The notes under the pieces were generated by a model. It was not told where the DNA came from. It saw nothing but the letters and a program-made list of their open reading frames with translations, and ran no database searches. Below, one piece after another: positions 64,000 through 64,000 of a stretch of 64,000 bases of DNA. The translations under genes and the position numbers were made by a program. This DNA is from Chitinophagales bacterium (lineage in GTDB: Bacteria > Bacteroidota > Bacteroidia > Chitinophagales > UBA10324). The stretch spans positions 22,051 to 86,050 of the forward strand of contig JACDDS010000018.1 of assembly GCA_013816805.1 (NCBI GenBank), given 5' to 3'. Numbering within the stretch: the stretch's first letter is position 1; the number at the start of each line of letters is the position of its first letter.

Positions 64000-64000
64000 T

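Overview
The window looks like chromosomal DNA of a Bacteroidota member, probably a Chitinophagales or Sphingobacteriales type of environmental bacterium. It is AT-rich, and many exported proteins end in type IX secretion (T9SS) sorting domains: type A at 3301, 45675, 52142 and 59616, and type B (CHU_C) at 9180. It also carries the T9SS component PorZ, a Bat operon, FISUMP and MopE-type surface repeats, a sensor kinase with a periplasmic two-component propeller, and lipoproteins. I found no rRNA, tRNA, CRISPR array, prophage or insertion sequence.

Layout. 1-0.7 kb: the end of ispG and a small membrane protein. 0.77-6.8 kb: four minus-strand enzyme genes (esterase, ATP-grasp ligase, GCS2-type carboxylate-amine ligase, class I glutamine amidotransferase). 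They look like a pathway for an unknown amide- or peptide-bonded metabolite and are split by a plus-strand T9SS cargo gene. 7-8.9 kb: the ftsB/divIC-eno pair. 9.2-13.8 kb: a giant 11-PKD adhesin-like protein. 13.9-21.9 kb: carbonic anhydrase, a GT9 glycosyltransferase, a GH13 amylase plus SLC45-type sugar transporter unit (the amylase is frameshifted), dihydrolipoyl dehydrogenase and an Nfu protein. 22-31.8 kb: CorA, a membrane protein, an amidohydrolase, RecX, PorZ, ACP phosphodiesterase, an exonuclease/GIY-YIG nuclease and a prohibitin-like protein. 32.5-38 kb: a tight moxR-DUF58-(BatD-like)-batA-batB-batC operon. 38-45 kb: a decaying signalling region with lipoproteins, a propeller histidine kinase, and a receiver domain fused by deletion to the tail of a TonB protein. 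45-54 kb: exported sulfatase, subtilase, a zinc metallopeptidase and a cyanophycinase-like lipoprotein. 54.6-64 kb: hflX, two SDR enzymes, an O-methyltransferase, a glucosaminidase-LysM protein and a very large T9SS cargo protein with a broken frame.

Themes. Much of the window serves the cell surface: T9SS cargo, sorting and outer-surface enzymes. It also contains fossils: two orphan T9SS C-terminal tails (6960-7100 and 54130-54297), a partial duplicate of the subtilase gene start (45113-45209), a receiver-TonB deletion scar (41148-41546) and four single-base frameshifts (about 19265, 39617, 42721 and 62920). The frameshifts may be real decay or consensus errors; the sequence alone cannot separate these. 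The most interesting items are the amidoligase cluster, the receiver/TonB scar beside its presumed kinase, and a 20-nt motif shared by promoters in the same signalling region.
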